Under the pieces are notes generated by a model. That model was not told the DNA's origin, made no database searches, and worked only from the letters and a program-made list of their open reading frames with translations. The position numbers and the translations under genes are program-made. A stretch of DNA of 64,000 nt, taken from positions 316,001 through 380,000 of the forward strand of contig UWYS01000017.1 of the NCBI GenBank assembly GCA_900291925.1, written 5' to 3'. Below are positions 1-10,734 of the stretch, piece by piece (position 1 is the stretch's first letter; every line of letters starts with the position of its first letter). The stretch comes from Thecaphora thlaspeos (Eukaryota; Basidiomycota; Ustilaginomycetes; Urocystidales; Glomosporiaceae).

Positions 1-3000
1 TGTTGGGGAGCGGGAAGTAGAACTCGCGATCGAAGCGTCCGGGCCGCCGGAGGGCCGGATCGACGCTGTCCGGACGATTGGTGGCGCCGATCACGACGAC
101 CTGCCCTCGACCGTCCATGCCGTCCATCAGGGCAAGCATGGTGCTGACGATGCTGGCGTGGATCTGGTCCTGCTTGCTGGACCGCACGGGAGCCAGGCCG
201 TCAATCTCGTCAAAGAAGATGATGCTGGGCTGCGCATTCCTCGCCTCCTCGAAGAGCAGACGCAGCTGCCGCTCGGCCTCGCCGACCCACTTGGACAGGC
301 AGTCTGCGCCCTTGCGCATGAAGAAGCTGATCTGCTGGCCGTCGGTGCTGCAACTCGAGGCCAGCGCTCGCGCGACAAGCGTCTTACCCGTGCCCGGCGG
401 GCCGTGAAAGAGCACACCCCGTGGCGGCGTCACCTTGAAGCGCTGGAACAGCTCTGGATAGAGCAGTGGCAGCGTCACCATCTCCTTGAGCTGCTGGATG
501 TGGTGGTCGAGGCCGCCGACGCTGTCAAAGTTGATGTTCATGTCGACGCCGAGCGGGTCAATGTCGGCGAGCTGGTCGCCCTTCTTGATCCGGCCGAAGC
601 TGTCGGTGCCCCTGGAGTCAGGCAGGCCCCCGGCCGCGGATCCAGCGGCTCCCCCGCCTCCTCCCGTGACGCCGCCTGCGCCGATCAGGCCGCCAAACAT
701 CGATGCACTGTTGCCGGGCTTGCCCATCGCGTTCTGCTGCAGCTCCTCGTCCGAGCTGTCGATGGGATCGCCGAATGCTGCGGCGTAGTCCTTGCCCGTC
801 ATCGAGAGCGGCATCGCGTCCCAGCCCTCTTTGCCCTTTTTGCCGCGACCTCCCGGCCCTCTGAACGGCATGGTGGGAAGACCGCCGGCAACGGGAGGCG
901 CAATCTCGTAGGCACCGCCGGCGCCGCCCCTGGTCTTGCCTCGCGGCTTGATTGGTCGGCCAAACCCATCTCGCGGCGGCGATGCGGGGGGAGCGAAAAG
1001 CGAATAGTTGATGCTCTTGCGCTCGCGAAGCTTGTAGGCGCGGGCCTGGCTGCCTTCCGGCTCGTCGCTCTGCAAATCGTTTGGGTCCTCCTCACCGCTG
1101 GCGATCTGCTCCTCGGGCGTCTCGTCATCGTCAAAATCGACGTCGTCGACCTTGTCCCGACGCCGCTTCGAGCTCGCCCTCGATCCGCGGCCGTTGGCCT
1201 GCTGCCGGGCACGCTTCTTAGCAGCGATCTCCTCGATCTTGCTGTTGCCCTTGCGCAGCCGGAGCGACCGCTTTCGTCCGCCGTACTCGGCCTCGCCGTC
1301 CTCGTCCTCATCGTCGTCGTCGTGAGCGACGAAGCCGCCGAGCGTGGCGCTGGTTTTGGCCCGCGTCCTGACGCAAGGCCGAATCTCGTCGCTGTCGTCA
1401 CTGTCCGCGGGCTCCTTGAAGTCCGCCTTGACCGCTCGTCCGCTCCGTGTGCGCATGGTCCGTGGCGCGTCCCGCTCGTCCTCCTCCTCTGCCTCCGCCT
1501 CTACCTCTACCTCTGCCTCGTTCGCATCGTTTCCGTTTCCGTAGTTGTCATCGCCGTCGGCTTCGGCTTCAGCCTCGGCGTCTGCGTCGTCGACCTCACC
1601 GTCGCCGTCATCTTCGGCATCGCTTCCCGGAGCCTGTCGATAGATGGGGCGAGAAACAGGAGGTGAACGAATGTGGAAAAGAGTTCAGTGTTTAGTTCGC
1701 GATGCAGCAACAGAGAAAGTCGCGCCGCGGCAGATGTAGGATCAAAAAGAGGGACAGTCAGATAAAGGAAGAGTGGGCGGGAGCGAAAAAGGAAAGGCAA
1801 AAGGTCGAGAGGGGCGAAGGTCGAAGAGCGGTCGCAGGGTGAATGACGGTAAAGGAGCTGCAAGAGAGGGGGAAGAGCGCCACAACGCACGTCGCGTAGG
1901 ACGTCGATCTCCATGAGGAAGGAGGCTTGGCGTTGAGTATGGAAGGAGTAAGGCGTCCGGATTCAAGAGAGGTGGGAGGGGGAGGGAGGAAGAAGAAGGC
2001 CGAGACAGTCTTGAAGGCTTACCGGTTCTGCTACTTCTATGTCGGAGTCGGGTCGTTCGTCGAGCGTGCCGTGCGGCCTCTTCGAGCGTGGCGGCAGGTG
2101 TCGGGTCGGCTGGGGCGTTGCGGCAGAACGTGCTGATCGTCCTCTGCGCTTAGGTGTCTCGGGCGATATCACAGCGGCTGGCGGTGAGGATGCTCTGATC
2201 CGGAAGGTCCGGGCAGGTTCTGCGCGCGGTGGTCCGCGTCTGCTCTGACTCCCTCTCTCGTCGTTCGATCTGTGGGCAGCTTTGCGGCCACATCTGTCGT
2301 CCGGACTCACATCCTCGAAGTTTTCATCCTCGTTGTCTTCTGCGTAGCTGGCGACGGCGCGACGGCCGCGTAGGCTCCGACCTCCCGCCGGGGTAGCTGG
2401 CGCATCGTCTTCATCGGCCATGTGATTGTCGGCGCCGCGCGAGCAGCCGCGCGAGCTCCTCCCGGCACGCCTCGTAGTGGGCATGGTGCTATTCTCGGGG
2501 TGCGTAGGGGACTGCTCGGGTTTTACTTGCAGCTGGGCTTGCGCCTGCTGTTGGCCAGCTGCGTTCGAGGCGGTACTGCGTCGCAAGGTGACCTTGAGCT
2601 TCTTGGTCGGGCTCGGGGCCTGGGCCTGATGGAGTGGGCCAAGGGGCGGAGTCGCTTCGTTGGAGATCGACAGCGAGAGGACTGCGCATGAGAAGACGGG
2701 CGTGGGAGGGGGGGACAGCGATGATGTAAAGGTGACGGAATCATCCGGTGAGTCGAGCCGGGTCAAGTACGGTAAGAATGCAAGACAAAGGTTCTGTCCG
2801 CCGGACTGGCCTCGGATGGCACTGCTTGGAGCGAACGGGCTCGGCGTGCCACTCACCTTGCTGCTCTTGCTTGAAGAACGCCTGTTGAGGGTCGAGGGTG
2901 TGCGCAGCGTACGATTGCGGCTGCTCAGGCAACTGCTGCGGCTGAAGCGACAGCTGAGGCGACTGCTGCTGAGGCTCGTACTGCAGCGACTGAGGCGGGA

Positions 3001-3649
3001 CTTGCAAGCGGTGGTGCTGCTGCTGCTGGAAATGCACCTGGCGCTGGAGCTGCGCCTGATGTTGTTGCTGTTGCTGGTAGAGCTGCTGCTGCTGCTGCTG
3101 CTGCAAGTGCTGTTGATGGGCGGTGTACTGCTGCTGCTGCTGCTGCTGCGGGTTGTGAGCGCCAGAAGGAACCGAGCCTGGATAGACGCCGCCGCCGCCA
3201 CCTGAACCGCTGAAGCTGCTGTGAGCGCTCTGGGGATGGGCCGGGTAGCCGCTGGTGGAGTAAGCAGCTGCTAGTCCACTACCGTCGCCGTCGCCGCTGC
3301 CGTTGCCGCCTCTGCTACCGGGATCCGCACCACTAGAGTCAAAGGTGGGCGTGAGGGCGCCGAGATTGTGGTCAAAGGCAAACGTGTCCGCTTGATTGGT
3401 GAAGTTGCCGTAGGCCGGTTGCGTCTGGGGAGCGACGTGGCCGTAGCTCTGGCTGTTGCGGTGGCTGTGGTCTAGACTGCTGTAGGCGGCTGAGTATCCC
3501 TGAGGAAATTGCTGCGGGTGCTGAGGCTGTTGCGGCTGCGGCTGCGGCTGGTGATGGTGGTGGTGGTGGTGGTGGTGCTGCGGCTGCTGCTGATTGTAAT
3601 AATTATGGTGATTGTAGCCTCCGTGGGGGTTGTGCTGTCCGCCGGACAT
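1..3649 (-). CDS. Yta7/ATAD2-type AAA ATPase, C-terminal part cut off by window edge
   Basis: Chromatin-bound AAA ATPase of the Yta7/Abo1/ATAD2 family, which handles histone H3-H4 and nucleosome density. Exons, in reading order: 3649-2857, 2681-2311, 2244-2023, 1633 to beyond base 1; all junctions are GT-AG and phase-consistent. About 1006 residues are visible. The N-terminus is low complexity, with a run of nine His at about residue 25-33 and many Gln runs. Acidic and basic nuclear-type stretches follow. AAA module 1 begins near residue 840 with a family-typical LKEMVTLPLLYPELF segment, Walker A GPPGTGKT at 873-880 and Walker B FFDEID ending at 940. The second AAA module and the bromodomain expected of the family would lie left of the window. 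The 389-bp last intron is the longest in this gene. The start is the first ATG of the poly-His/Gln exon; whether that exon always belongs to the protein is less certain. Confidence 0.85.
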
Positions 3650-4764
3650 TGAGGGAGGCAGAACCGAAGACTCGACCGCTCAAGGTTTGAGGAGGGTCAG
3701 GGTTGGATTGATGGCTGTTTATCTTTGGGAGTGGACGCCGCTATGGAGTCTGGGCTGGTTGCCGACGCAGCGGTGGAGGTGTAGCCGGCGACGGTACCGC
3801 GACAATCCACGACGCGGCAGCACGCGATGGGATGGGTGGATGACAGGCGATCGCGGCGAAGATGCTGGTGGTGGTGGTGGTGGCGAGGAGGAAGCCGGGA
3901 GGAAGGGATGTGTGCGTGTGTGTGAGAGTAAGAAAAGGTAGTGTGGATGATGTTGGGCTGGGCGCGAGGCTGGCGAGATGGAGAAGGGTCCGCGAGTCGG
4001 AAGATGCAAGCCAAGGTGCAAGCGCCAGGAGTCGTCGTGCGCGGCCTTAGAGCCGGGCCCCGAGATTATCTCGCACCGTCGACGCCTCAACCAAGCGGCC
4101 AGCAGCCAGGACAGGCAAGGTGACGGGCCGGCGACGCTCGGAACTCCAAGTGTGGCGAGAAGAAAGGGCGACGGACGCCTTGCGAGGGAGAGTCAGGCCG
4201 AATTCCGTCGGATCGTGTCGATGGAATGAAGCGCTCCAAGATACGTGGTGATACGAAAGCAAGAGGCGACGAGCAAGAGGCGACGGCGCGCGCAGGCCAG
4301 GACATCGCGTCTGCGCGCGGCCGCGTTGGCCTGCCCTGCCTTTGCTGAGCGCGCGTCCGCATTAGTCAGTCTGCCTGGTCCTTGCCTGGTCTGGCGCCTG
4401 CTTGCCTGCGACTCAGCCCCGGCGAGACGACGCGGGATAAAAGGCCAAGCAGAACTCCACATCCCTCCACATCCGATGCGTAGGCTCGAGCTTCATCGGG
4501 CCTCCTCGTCGTCGCCATCAGGACCATCGCTCGCCCAGTTCTTGCACGTTTGCACATAGGCTGTCTACCGCACGCCTCTCTGCACAGACAGATGGCGGAC
4601 GATACATACGCTTTCGTATTCCCGTCTCGATGAAGAGATGTTGCTCGGAGAGAGCGACAAGTTGCAAGATGCATGCTGAGCTGTAGTGATCGGCGGGTCG
4701 TGTCCTCTATCCTCTATCCTTTCAAGCCGACCTAGGTGCGAAGAGATGGTCTCCTCCTACTCCA
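3650..4764. other. Gene-free interval between Yta7-like start and Cia1 stop
   Basis: This holds the upstream region of the Yta7-like gene and the downstream region of Cia1. I see no reading frame with family similarity, no tRNA and no notable repeat. Confidence 0.6.
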
Positions 4765-6353
4765 TCACGCCGAGGCAGCAGAAGCACCCGCGGCAAATGC
4801 GGAGCCGGGGAGCGTCCAGACCCTGAGCGTACCGTCGTCGCCTGCGGTGGCGAGCAGGTCGCACATGTGCTCGTGCGTGGTCCCCTCGTGCTCCGACAGC
4901 GGCCTGCCGTCCTCGCCCACCTCCTCCAGGTTCGCCTCCTCCCCGGCGCCACCGTCGAGGCCCTTTGGCGCCCACGCGACACAGTTGACGTCGGAAGCGT
5001 CGTGCGCCTGCTCCACCCTCGCCACCAGCTCCGTCTGCGGCGCCAGCTTGCTGCCGTCCGGATCTTCGTACACCTCGAACACGCACACCCTCCCATCGCC
5101 GCCGCCCGTGGCGATTCGACCCAGGCTGCCGGGACGCTGGCTCGACGCTGTGTGGCCCCACGACACGCTGTAGACGGTGCGCGTGTGGAAGCCGCGCAGC
5201 ACCTTCGCGCATACCCACTTCTCGCCCTTGCGTCCCGACATCTTGCCTTCGGGCGCGACACCCCGCGCCTCACACTCGTCCGCCGAGAGCCGTTGCCAGA
5301 TGCGCACCGTCTTGTCGTCCGAGGCCGAGGCGAGGAAGCGGCCGCAAGGCGAAAACGCCAGCGACCACACTGTGGACTCGTGGCCGATCAGTGTAGAGTA
5401 GCAGAACCAGTCGTCGGACGGATCGTCGACGTAGAGCTTGATCGCATCGTCATACGATGCCGACGCGAGGATCTGCGGCGGGCGAGTCGATCAAGGGAAA
5501 TTTTAGAAGAGTCATCCCGAAACATCGATCGGGTAAGACGGCTACGACGGTGTGGGCGACTGCAATCACTGACCTCATCCTTGGGATGCCAGGCGACGAC
5601 CTTGACGTCCTGGCTGTGCTCCATCAGCACGCTCAGACACTCGAACTCGGCATCAGGTTGAACTACGGCGTGGCGCGGAGCAAGGCAGGGTGGGATTGAT
5701 CCCGGCACTTCGACAGTCCGTCAGTCTCATCTCGGCCTTTCGATTCTACCTGACCTTGGCTCACCTTCCCAGATCCAGACACTCTTGTCGCGGCTGCAGC
5801 TGGCCAGTACGCCTCCGCCGTGGCTAAAGGCGACGCTCTTGCACTCGCTCTCGTGCCCCTCGAGCGTGCCGATGCAGTCCCACTCGGGCTCGTCCAGGAG
5901 TGCACCTCCGTTGCTCAGCTTGATGGGCGCTTGACCCTGGCTAGCGGCGACCGACGATCCCTCACGACCGACATCTTCATCGGCGTTGGTACCTTCGACG
6001 TCCTGGATCCTTTCCCAGATGCCGACAGTCGAGTCGAATGAGGCGGTGGCCAGCGTTTTCCCGGTAGGCGCCCAGGCCACCTGTCGAACAGTGCGCTTGT
6101 GTCCGGTGGGGATCACCTCGCGAAGCCCGAACTGCGGCGTTTTTGAGCTCGAGATCGACGTCGACGCCGAAGGGGCGGAGCTCGAGGTCGGTGCGAACTT
6201 GTAGGAGTGGAGGCGGACATCCTTGTCGGTCGAGCACGAGGCTAGCACGGGCATGCGCGGGTTCCACGCCAGGTGCCAAGCGCGGTCGCTATGGCCTTCG
6301 AGCTCGGTGATGAGCTCGAGCGGTCGAGGGGCTGATTGAGACTGTTCCATCAT
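4765..6353 (-). CDS. CIA1: Cia1/CIAO1, WD40 subunit of the cytosolic Fe-S targeting complex
   Basis: A seven-bladed WD40 protein that, with Cia2 and Mms19, hands 4Fe-4S clusters to cytosolic and nuclear apoproteins such as DNA polymerases and helicases. Exons 6353-5765, 5662-5574, 5472-4765 give 461 residues. Splicing restores the family signature WIWEVQPDAEFECLSVLMEH-like segment across intron 1, and EHSQDVK followed by WHP is typical of Cia1. WD repeats with GH...WD-type ends run from residue 15 to the C-terminus (ATAGDDGTLRVW is the last). Length exceeds yeast Cia1 (330 aa) because of Ser/Thr- and Gly-rich loops near residues 50-70 and 120-150. Start: tandem ATG ATG at 6353/6350, immediately before the conserved LELI...GHSDRAWHLAWNP repeat. 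An in-frame open stretch upstream to about 6656 looks like leader sequence rather than protein. Confidence 0.93.
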
Positions 6354-6989
6354 GGTGATGGCTGTCGGTGCGGCCAAAGAGCGTGATCGAGCAGGAGAGG
6401 GTCGCGTAGAGGTGCAGGCGGCAACGAGTCTCGGGAGCGGGATGACAAAGGTGTTGAAATGCCTTGTGGCGTGGAGCGGGGAATGCGCGGCCGGCGTGGG
6501 TGGCGGGACCGGTAATGGGCTGTTGGATGTGTGGTGGTCGTAGCGACGAGAGGTGCGGAAACAATGTCCCGATGCCGGCCCGTTCCCGCCGGCCAGGAGG
6601 GGGGTTGTGGAGGCCAAGCTGGCCGACCAGCACGCCGCGCGGGACCAATCAGCCATTTTTGAGGCGTCGGAACAAGCTCAGCAATCTGCCTCGGCAAGTG
6701 CAGGCAGCTTATGACGGCGAGGGTTCCGCCGGACGCACCATCCGCGTCACAGGCGAAAAACACTTTTAGACGCCCGGTAGCCCCGGTCATCGCAAGCTCG
6801 TAGCCATACAACGACGATGCCCCCGAGCTTGTCTGCGTAGGCGGCTGCAAGCTGGAGAGGGATCGGCAAGGCCGTAGCTCGAGATTCGTCGGCCAGTCTC
6901 GACGTTGAGGCAGCCGATCTCTAAAATGGAAGCAGATAAAATCCAAACCTCTATATATTAGTAAAGTTTTTGTTTCTTCACACTCGGTT
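6354..6989. other. Gene-free interval upstream of Cia1
   Basis: Promoter side of Cia1. The right end (about 6930-6985) becomes AT-rich as it approaches the tRNA gene. No further coding signal was found. Confidence 0.6.
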
Positions 6990-7104
6990 GGTTGTGTGAT
7001 GTAGAGGTTAGCATCCTAGATTTTGAAACGTCGTACAATAGCATTCTATAGCTGTGCCACCTGAAAATTTTCTAGTTACCTGGGTTCGACTCCCGGCACG
7101 ACCT
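6990..7104 (+). tRNA. tRNA-Gln(UUG) with a 43-nt intron
   Basis: Acceptor stem GGTTGTG (6990-6996) pairs with CACGACC (7097-7103), with one G-U pair and discriminator T7104 as in yeast tRNA-Gln. The D arm is ATGT...GCAT with loop AGAGGTTA. Anticodon stem CTAGA (7016-7020) pairs with TCTAG (7071-7075); the loop TTTTGA gives anticodon TTG at 7023-7025. The intron lies at the canonical site one base 3' of the anticodon, 7027-7069. The T arm CTGGG-TTCGACT-CCCGG is intact and holds the B box. The mature sequence aligns well with yeast tRNA-Gln. A run of seven T at 7110-7116 follows as a Pol III terminator. Confidence 0.93.
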
Positions 7105-7109
7105 ATGGA

Positions 7110-7116
7110 TTTTTTT
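7110..7116 (+). terminator. Pol III terminator of tRNA-Gln
   Basis: Seven consecutive T start 6 bases after the tRNA-Gln discriminator base, as usual for RNA polymerase III. Confidence 0.85.
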
Positions 7117-7788
7117 CACATTTTCATCCCAATCCATTTTTCTGGCAAAATCTCGACTACCCTTTGGATGTGCCTAGTAAGCTGACGGAAGTCTTACCAG
7201 CTCAGCACCCTACAGAGACGATACGACAAAACCTTGGAAGGGGATAGACCCAAAGAGGAAGAGGATATATGGTCGTGACGTGAAGATAATAACATCATTT
7301 CCATCGTCGCAGTCGTCAATGTGCGTCGGGAGAGGAAAAGCCCATGACAAAAAGGAGGCTCAGATGGCAAAGAGGGGTCGGGCGAGCGAAGAGATATGCG
7401 GTACTAGTGTGGGGTCGACGCGGACATCCAATTCGGTTTCCAGCCGTATCGTGGAGTAGGTTCGCAAAAGGTACAGGTCGCCCTGTTGAGCAGGAGATGG
7501 GGAATGCTGAGGAGGCGAAACGGTGACGAGAACCCGATGAAAGCTTGCGAGAACAGAAAGAGGGATAAAACAGAGACAAGGGTGCGCCCGGAGTGATACA
7601 AGGTGGCCCAAAGCAAGAGGGACGTAGAAGGGAGGCGCCTGGCGAAAATGGAAAGCCGATATGTATCAATCGTAGGTCGGACTTTGGTGCCACGCGATGG
7701 TGGCGATGCCGATGCGTGCGGGCCATGAATGTTGCGACGAAAGCCGACTTCGATGTCGTGTGGCCGGAAAGGAAGGGGAGAAGGACAT
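7117..7788. other. Gene-free interval
   Basis: Downstream region of the Sec14-RhoGAP gene and of the tRNA. I see nothing coding in it. Confidence 0.55.
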
Positions 7789-10734
7789 TCAAGCCTCACT
7801 GTCCTCCCTGACCTCGGACAGCTCGCGCCGCCGATTGCGCGAGTCGGTGTTGCGACGCTTGACGAGGGCGCCGAGGCTGTCTTCGCTGCTGTTGGAGGTG
7901 GCCGAAGTGGCGGATGCTGCGAGCGGACTGGTGCCGAGCGAGGGCGACCCTTTGGGGCTCAGAGAGATGGGCGACGAAGGCGTCTCGGCCTCGCTGCCCT
8001 CGCTACCGGTGCCCCTGACCCATGGGCTGCCGTTGCTGTTGCTGGCAACGCCAGCAACGACCGAGGTGAAAGGGCTGGAAAAGTAGCCAGAGGCGCTGGC
8101 CCCCGTGATGGTGACACCGCTCAGGGCTCCCGTCAGGTCCTCGTCGCGTGAACTGGACGTACCGCCATTGTGGCTGCCGTTGCCGTTCCCGTTCATCGTC
8201 ATGAGCGACCTCTTGGTAAGCCTGAGGCTGCCCGCAGAGTTGCGTCCAAACGTGCCCACCGCACGGTACTCACGGCTCGTGACACTCTTAGACTGGTGGA
8301 GCGAAGGCGTCTCGGAGTCGGTCTGCACGATCGGCGGGCTCAGCTTCGCACGGGGCGGGGTAAAAGCCAGGTTGAACGGCGAGGTGGGCTGCGAGAGGCC
8401 CGATGTCGTCGATGCGGTGGAGCCATAGCGGCGGTGCAGCGGACCATCGCCGCTGGTCCTCGGCAGGCCGTCTCGGAGGCGCCTGGGTGACGAAGGGGTG
8501 CTGGGCGAGGCAGCAGGTGAGTCGCCGTCATTGGCGGAGTGGAAAGTCAGCACCGAAGCCGAGGCGGGCAGGGTGCTGAACTCGTCGACCAGCTGCTGTG
8601 CACGCTCCACGCGAGGGCCAAACTCGTCCTCGTCGAAAACCTCGTAGTAGTGCTCGATGCAGAAGCGAACAATGGAGCCGAGCGTGGCCGGATGCTTCTT
8701 CTGCTGCTGCTGCTTGTTGTCGTCATCGGGCTGCTGTTGCTGCTGCTGGCCCGGCCTGGGGCTGACAGGAAGGGAGAGGGCGGCACGGGGTACGGCGGAC
8801 ATCGATCGGATGCCCTCGACGCGACAAAGCATCATGTCCTTGACAGCGTTGCCGCTCGAGACGAGGTTGGGCGCGATAACGGTGGCAAGGTTGGCGGCGT
8901 CCATCTTGTTGACGTCCGAGTGCTGCGAAACTCGGTGGAGCATTCCGACGACGTAGGAGAGGAGGATGACGGCCGACTGCGGCTCAATCGCCGACAAGAG
9001 GACGTCGCGTATGTGCTGGATCGTCTCCTGTGCAGCAGCCTGGAGAGCCGGGCCGTCATCCTCATCGCTGCCCATGGCGGCAGGCGGCGGAGGACAGGCG
9101 GCGATGACCGGATAGAGGCCGACGGGGAAGACGGGTCGCGGAAGCGAGCGAAGGAAGACCTTGAGCAGCACGGCGGGGACGTGCGGGTCGTTGTAGTTGG
9201 AGAGGTCGACCGGGTGACCGCGATCGTAGCTTTCCTGGGCCGCCTTGAGCAGGGCCGACGACGGCGAGCGGCGGAAGATGCCTTCGACCTCGATCGGCGC
9301 AATGTCGCCGACGCGGCCGAGGATCGCCTCGACGCAGTCGCGGACCACTTTGGGGACGCCACCCCTTTCGCCTTGCTCGCCCATCAGCTGGATCAGGTCG
9401 ACGCCAAACACCCTGCTAGGCCCCCCTTCGGCCTGGTCGCCGTGCAGCCCCTGCTGCTCCGGCAGCCTGACCGACGGCTCCAAGGTGGCGTTGAACTGGA
9501 GCACCGCGGGCGGGATGTCGATCTGCGTCAAGGGAACGTGCTGGGCCAGCTCAGTCAGAGTGTAGACGGTCGTTACCTTCTTGGGGAATTTGGGCGAGAT
9601 GAAGTAGGCGCCGGTCTGGACAAATTGCATCAGCGAGCGCGAAAAGAAGGTCGGGTGGACAATATAGAGCTTCTTGAGGTTCTTTCGGAACTTGCGCCCG
9701 AGGCGTCGATACGTCTTCCAGAGCCAGTTCCAGCCGGGCCGGTGGGTTCCGCCGCTGGCGAGGTAGATGATGGTGTAGTCGTTTTCGGCGAACAGGTCCA
9801 TCGTGCTGACAATGCGGTCAAAGAGGGCGTTATAGTCGACCTCCTTCGGATCGGGCAAGCAGCAGGCGGCCAACACCACCATCGGTCTCGTCTCGTAGTC
9901 GAGGCCGGCCTGAAAGACGATGCGTCGGACGTGCGCGTCAAGACGCTCCTGCTTCCTGATCGTCTCTTCCCAGTTGGCTGCGGTCCTCTGCGCCTGTGCC
10001 TGTGCCTGTATCTGGGCGGCGGCATCCGACGAGGATGATGCTGCAGTGGCAGCAGCACCACCACCGCCCGATCCCCACAGGAAGCCAGACCCGCCGAGAT
10101 TGAGGCCGGTGCGCGAGGGCTTGGTTCGGAGGCGCGACAGCGTCGAGTAGGCGGCGCTGGCGGTACCGGCGGCGCTCGGGAAGCTACTGCTGCCGCCTCC
10201 GCTGCCGGAAGCCGTGGGCGGCGGCGGCAACAAGAGTGTTTGTCTGCCAGGTTCAAGCAAGCCGTTGCTTCTGCTGGCGTCTCGATTGGCGGGCTCGTTC
10301 GTGACAGTGGTGGCGGACGACGGCTCGACGGCGGTGACGTCGTCGGGGCGATCAAAGGCGCTGCGAAGAGCGCTGGGTTTGAGTGTGGGCGAGGTGATGA
10401 TAGGAGCGGGCTTGCTGGTACTGCGGGTCGGTGCCTCGATAGGCGACGAGATGTTGAAGGGAATGGCGGCGCGGGGCCTGCCTCTGCCTCCGCCGCCAGC
10501 ACGCGGCGATGACGGGGTGGAGCTTGCAGGATTGCCGCCGCCTTCAACCTGTCCGTCAGCCTGTCGGTTCTGCTGGTGCTGCTGATGCTGCTGCTGCTGA
10601 TAGGAACCCCAGAGGCTGGCAAAGGCTGCAGAGAGCGTGGCGGTCGCGGTGCGGTACTGCGAGGGCGGGGTGTCGGGCGTGGAGTGTCCCGTGCCGGCGT
10701 CCGCGGGGCGCTCCGGAGACTCGGTACCGTGCAT
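7789..10734 (-). CDS. Sec14-like (CRAL-TRIO) plus RhoGAP protein, ARHGAP1/Ecm25 type
   Basis: A single-exon gene of 981 residues encoding a Rho-family GTPase-activating protein. The N-terminal 250 residues are low complexity (Gln, Ser, Gly). A Sec14-like lipid-binding domain spans about 260-415, with segments such as MVVLAACCLPDP, YTIIYLASGG and LKKLYIVHPTFF that match the p50RhoGAP (ARHGAP1) and yeast Ecm25 arrangement. The RhoGAP domain spans about 440-645: FGVDL opens it, GIFRRS near 484-489 carries the arginine finger, PAVLLKVFLRSLPRPVFP and NKMDAANLATVIAPNL are canonical. The remaining 330 residues are Ser/Pro-rich, suited to phosphorylation. The first true ATG is 10734; the frame is open further upstream but only from a GTG. 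Likely role: local down-regulation of Cdc42 or Rho at membranes in polarity or cytokinesis. Which GTPase it acts on cannot be read from sequence. Confidence 0.9.
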   Translation of the reverse strand: MHGTESPERPADAGTGHSTPDTPPSQYRTATATLSAAFASLWGSYQQQQHQQHQQNRQADGQVEGGGNPASSTPSSPRAGGGGRGRPRAAIPFNISSPIEAPTRSTSKPAPIITSPTLKPSALRSAFDRPDDVTAVEPSSATTVTNEPANRDASRSNGLLEPGRQTLLLPPPPTASGSGGGSSSFPSAAGTASAAYSTLSRLRTKPSRTGLNLGGSGFLWGSGGGGAAATAASSSSDAAAQIQAQAQAQRTAANWEETIRKQERLDAHVRRIVFQAGLDYETRPMVVLAACCLPDPKEVDYNALFDRIVSTMDLFAENDYTIIYLASGGTHRPGWNWLWKTYRRLGRKFRKNLKKLYIVHPTFFSRSLMQFVQTGAYFISPKFPKKVTTVYTLTELAQHVPLTQIDIPPAVLQFNATLEPSVRLPEQQGLHGDQAEGGPSRVFGVDLIQLMGEQGERGGVPKVVRDCVEAILGRVGDIAPIEVEGIFRRSPSSALLKAAQESYDRGHPVDLSNYNDPHVPAVLLKVFLRSLPRPVFPVGLYPVIAACPPPPAAMGSDEDDGPALQAAAQETIQHIRDVLLSAIEPQSAVILLSYVVGMLHRVSQHSDVNKMDAANLATVIAPNLVSSGNAVKDMMLCRVEGIRSMSAVPRAALSLPVSPRPGQQQQQQPDDDNKQQQQKKHPATLGSIVRFCIEHYYEVFDEDEFGPRVERAQQLVDEFSTLPASASVLTFHSANDGDSPAASPSTPSSPRRLRDGLPRTSGDGPLHRRYGSTASTTSGLSQPTSPFNLAFTPPRAKLSPPIVQTDSETPSLHQSKSVTSREYRAVGTFGRNSAGSLRLTKRSLMTMNGNGNGSHNGGTSSSRDEDLTGALSGVTITGASASGYFSSPFTSVVAGVASNSNGSPWVRGTGSEGSEAETPSSPISLSPKGSPSLGTSPLAASATSATSNSSEDSLGALVKRRNTDSRNRRRELSEVREDSEA

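Noticed and set aside
158..1666. A 1.5-kb open frame on the plus strand opposite the Yta7-like exon
   Set aside because: It is the antisense of a GC-rich coding exon; the minus frame carries Walker A/B motifs and the plus frame has no family similarity.
8539..10038. A 1.5-kb plus-strand open frame inside the Sec14-RhoGAP gene
   Set aside because: Antisense frame with biased Arg/Asp/Val composition; the minus frame holds both recognised domains.
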